Source: an uncultured Collinsella sp. (GTDB lineage Bacteria > Actinomycetota > Coriobacteriia > Coriobacteriales > Coriobacteriaceae). Taken from it: 22,054 nt of DNA. The notes below the pieces were generated by a model. The model saw only the letters and a program-made list of their open reading frames with translations, was not told the DNA's origin and made no database searches. Below, in pieces: positions 20,913 through 22,054 of this stretch (positions within the stretch are counted from its first letter, which is position 1; each line of letters starts with the position of its first letter). Location of the stretch: the NCBI GenBank assembly GCA_900550965.1, contig URUC01000029.1, positions 1-22,054 of the forward strand, read 5' to 3'. Made by a program: the position numbers and the translations under genes.

Positions 20913-21920
20913 ATGCACGCGGCTCGGTTAGGTGCTGGGACCGCAGCGGTCATCGCCGTTTTGGGCCTGAGCGGATGCGCGTTCAACCCGCTGTCTACGT
21001 TCACGACTCCCACGATCGACCAGATCGAGTACGAGACCGTCACGCCCGCGGTGTCGGATGATGCCCTGGTCACCCCCGGTACCCTGACGGTTGCCCTCGA
21101 TACCTCCGATGCGCCGCAGGCCATGCAGGGCGCTGACGGCGAGCTCACGGGGTATGCAGTCGACGCTGCCCGCGCCCTCGCAAGCCGCATGGGCCTTAAG
21201 GTCGCTTTTGTCGATGCGTCCTCGGCAGGTTCCGCGCTCGGTGACAAAAAGGCTGATATCTTTATCGGCGAGATCAACTCCACGGATGGGGACGTTAGCT
21301 CGCTCGGCACCTGCCTGTACGATGCCGCTTCCGTGTTCGGTAAAACCAGCGATGGTGGGTCGCTGAGCGTTTCCACCGATACCCTTAACACGTCTACTCT
21401 GGGTATCCAGATGTCCTCGGCCTCGCAGGAGGCGCTTGCTAAGCAGAGCATCACCGCCAACCAAAAGACTTACTCCAACATCAACGAGTGCTTTGAGGCG
21501 CTCGAGTCCGGCGAGGTCGACTATGTGATCTGCGACTCCACGGCTGGCGGTTACCTTGCGCGACTGATGAGCGAGATCTCCTATGTCGGTGCGCTCGAGG
21601 CGCCCTCGACGCTTGGTGTTGCAGGCCTTTCGTCCAATGACGAACTGTGTCGTGCCGTGAGCGATGCCCTCGACGGTATTACGGCCGACGGCACGCTCGA
21701 GGCGGTCCACTGCGTCTGGTACGGCACGATGCCCTACGACCTCACCACTAAGACGGTTTCGGGCGCTAACGTGCAGCCGGGCGACTCTGAGTCCAGCGAG
21801 ACCACATCCTCCGGCAGCGAGTCCTCCGATTCCAACAATGAGACCGCATCCTCCGAAGACAAATCGTCCAGCCAGGAAGACACCATCACCGACGACGACA
21901 TTAACAAGCTTAATAGCTAG
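20913..21920 (+). CDS. Family 3 solute-binding lipoprotein (amino-acid ABC type)
   Basis: A 335-residue secreted lipoprotein. The ATG at 20913 gives a signal peptide with lipobox LSGC and C22 as the lipidated cysteine; GAGGGG lies 7 nt upstream. An ATG at 20895 is an alternative that would add six residues. The mature part matches bacterial solute-binding family 3: GTLTVALDTSDAPQA, DGELTGYAVDAARALASRMGLKVAFV, KKADIFIGEI, then ECFEALESGEVDYVICDSTAG. Such proteins deliver polar amino acids to ABC permeases. No permease or ATPase lies within the window, so it is an orphan here. The last 45 or so residues are a Ser/Glu/Asp-rich disordered tail. The long leader upstream suggests regulation. Confidence 0.88.
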   Translation: MHAARLGAGTAAVIAVLGLSGCAFNPLSTFTTPTIDQIEYETVTPAVSDDALVTPGTLTVALDTSDAPQAMQGADGELTGYAVDAARALASRMGLKVAFVDASSAGSALGDKKADIFIGEINSTDGDVSSLGTCLYDAASVFGKTSDGGSLSVSTDTLNTSTLGIQMSSASQEALAKQSITANQKTYSNINECFEALESGEVDYVICDSTAGGYLARLMSEISYVGALEAPSTLGVAGLSSNDELCRAVSDALDGITADGTLEAVHCVWYGTMPYDLTTKTVSGANVQPGDSESSETTSSGSESSDSNNETASSEDKSSSQEDTITDDDINKLNS

Positions 21921-21929
21921 TTATTGCTA

Positions 21930-21964
21930 GGGGTGGTGTCTCCTATGCGCTAGGAGAGATGCCC
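21930..21964 (+). repeat. Imperfect hairpin after the lipoprotein gene
   Basis: GGGG and CCCC close a stem whose inner part is TCTCCTA/TAGGAGA. The stem is interrupted and has no T-run. It could be a 3-prime stabiliser ahead of the true terminator. Confidence 0.45.
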
Positions 21965-21986
21965 CTTCACGGTTTCAACACGCACC

Positions 21987-22021
21987 GCCGGGCTTCCCCA
22001 ATAGGGAAGCCCGGCTTTTTT
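21987..22021 (+). terminator. Intrinsic terminator after the lipoprotein gene
   Basis: GCCGGGCTTCCC (21987-21998) and GGGAAGCCCGGC (22004-22015) form a perfect 12-bp stem around a 5-nt loop, followed by six T (22016-22021). Confidence 0.93.
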
Positions 22022-22054
22022 GTTTCCGTAAAACCAGCAGGTCAAGGGCAATTT

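Overview
The window looks like a stretch of chromosome from a high-GC gut actinobacterium of the class Coriobacteriia, most likely Collinsella or a close relative. This rests on gene content, the GC-rich third-position codon style, short -10 boxes of the form TATACT or TAYCAT with weak -35 boxes, and recurring GGGAC-cored palindromes between genes. The assignment is recognition-based inference, not a database result. The gene map is compact and mostly housekeeping, with two accessory-looking patches.

Region 1 (about 1-3200) is a sugar module. A GntR/UTRA regulator and mannose-6-phosphate isomerase are on the minus strand, divergent from a ROK sugar kinase. Region 2 (3286-5890) holds a Mn-dependent family II inorganic pyrophosphatase and the Na+/H+ antiporter NhaA, each followed by a strong terminator; a further terminator-like hairpin lies just upstream of nhaA. 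Region 3 (5922-7996) has a small conserved-looking protein on the minus strand, a class Ic aspartate-type aminotransferase and a STAS anti-sigma-factor antagonist.

Region 4 (8069-10615) is a tight run of tatA/B-like, tatC, hypA and hypB. It pairs twin-arginine export with nickel insertion for [NiFe] hydrogenase. Region 5 (10670-13264) is a type IA topoisomerase whose N-terminal and active-site motifs look archaeal rather than like Escherichia coli TopA, with a lysine/alanine tail. A terminator and a nested palindrome follow, then a minus-strand zinc-ribbon membrane protein.

Region 6 (14572-18133) is the conserved tmk-holB-ricT operon. RicT carries a long arginine-rich, probably disordered tail. 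Region 7 (18179-20162) is comF, whose Shine-Dalgarno sequence lies inside a perfect 12-bp hairpin, followed closely by a gene for a putative AbiEi/DUF559-like nuclease-fold protein.

Region 8 (20163-20912) has no convincing gene. It contains a 217-bp AT-richer element with 47-bp imperfect terminal inverted repeats (MITE-like), two very stable tandem hairpins, and a good -10 box followed by a leader of about 340 nt. Region 9 (20913-22021) is a family 3 solute-binding lipoprotein and a terminator. The best candidates for undescribed biology are the MITE-like element, the long structured leader, the comF leader hairpin, the dispersed GGGAC palindromes and the archaeal-type topoisomerase.
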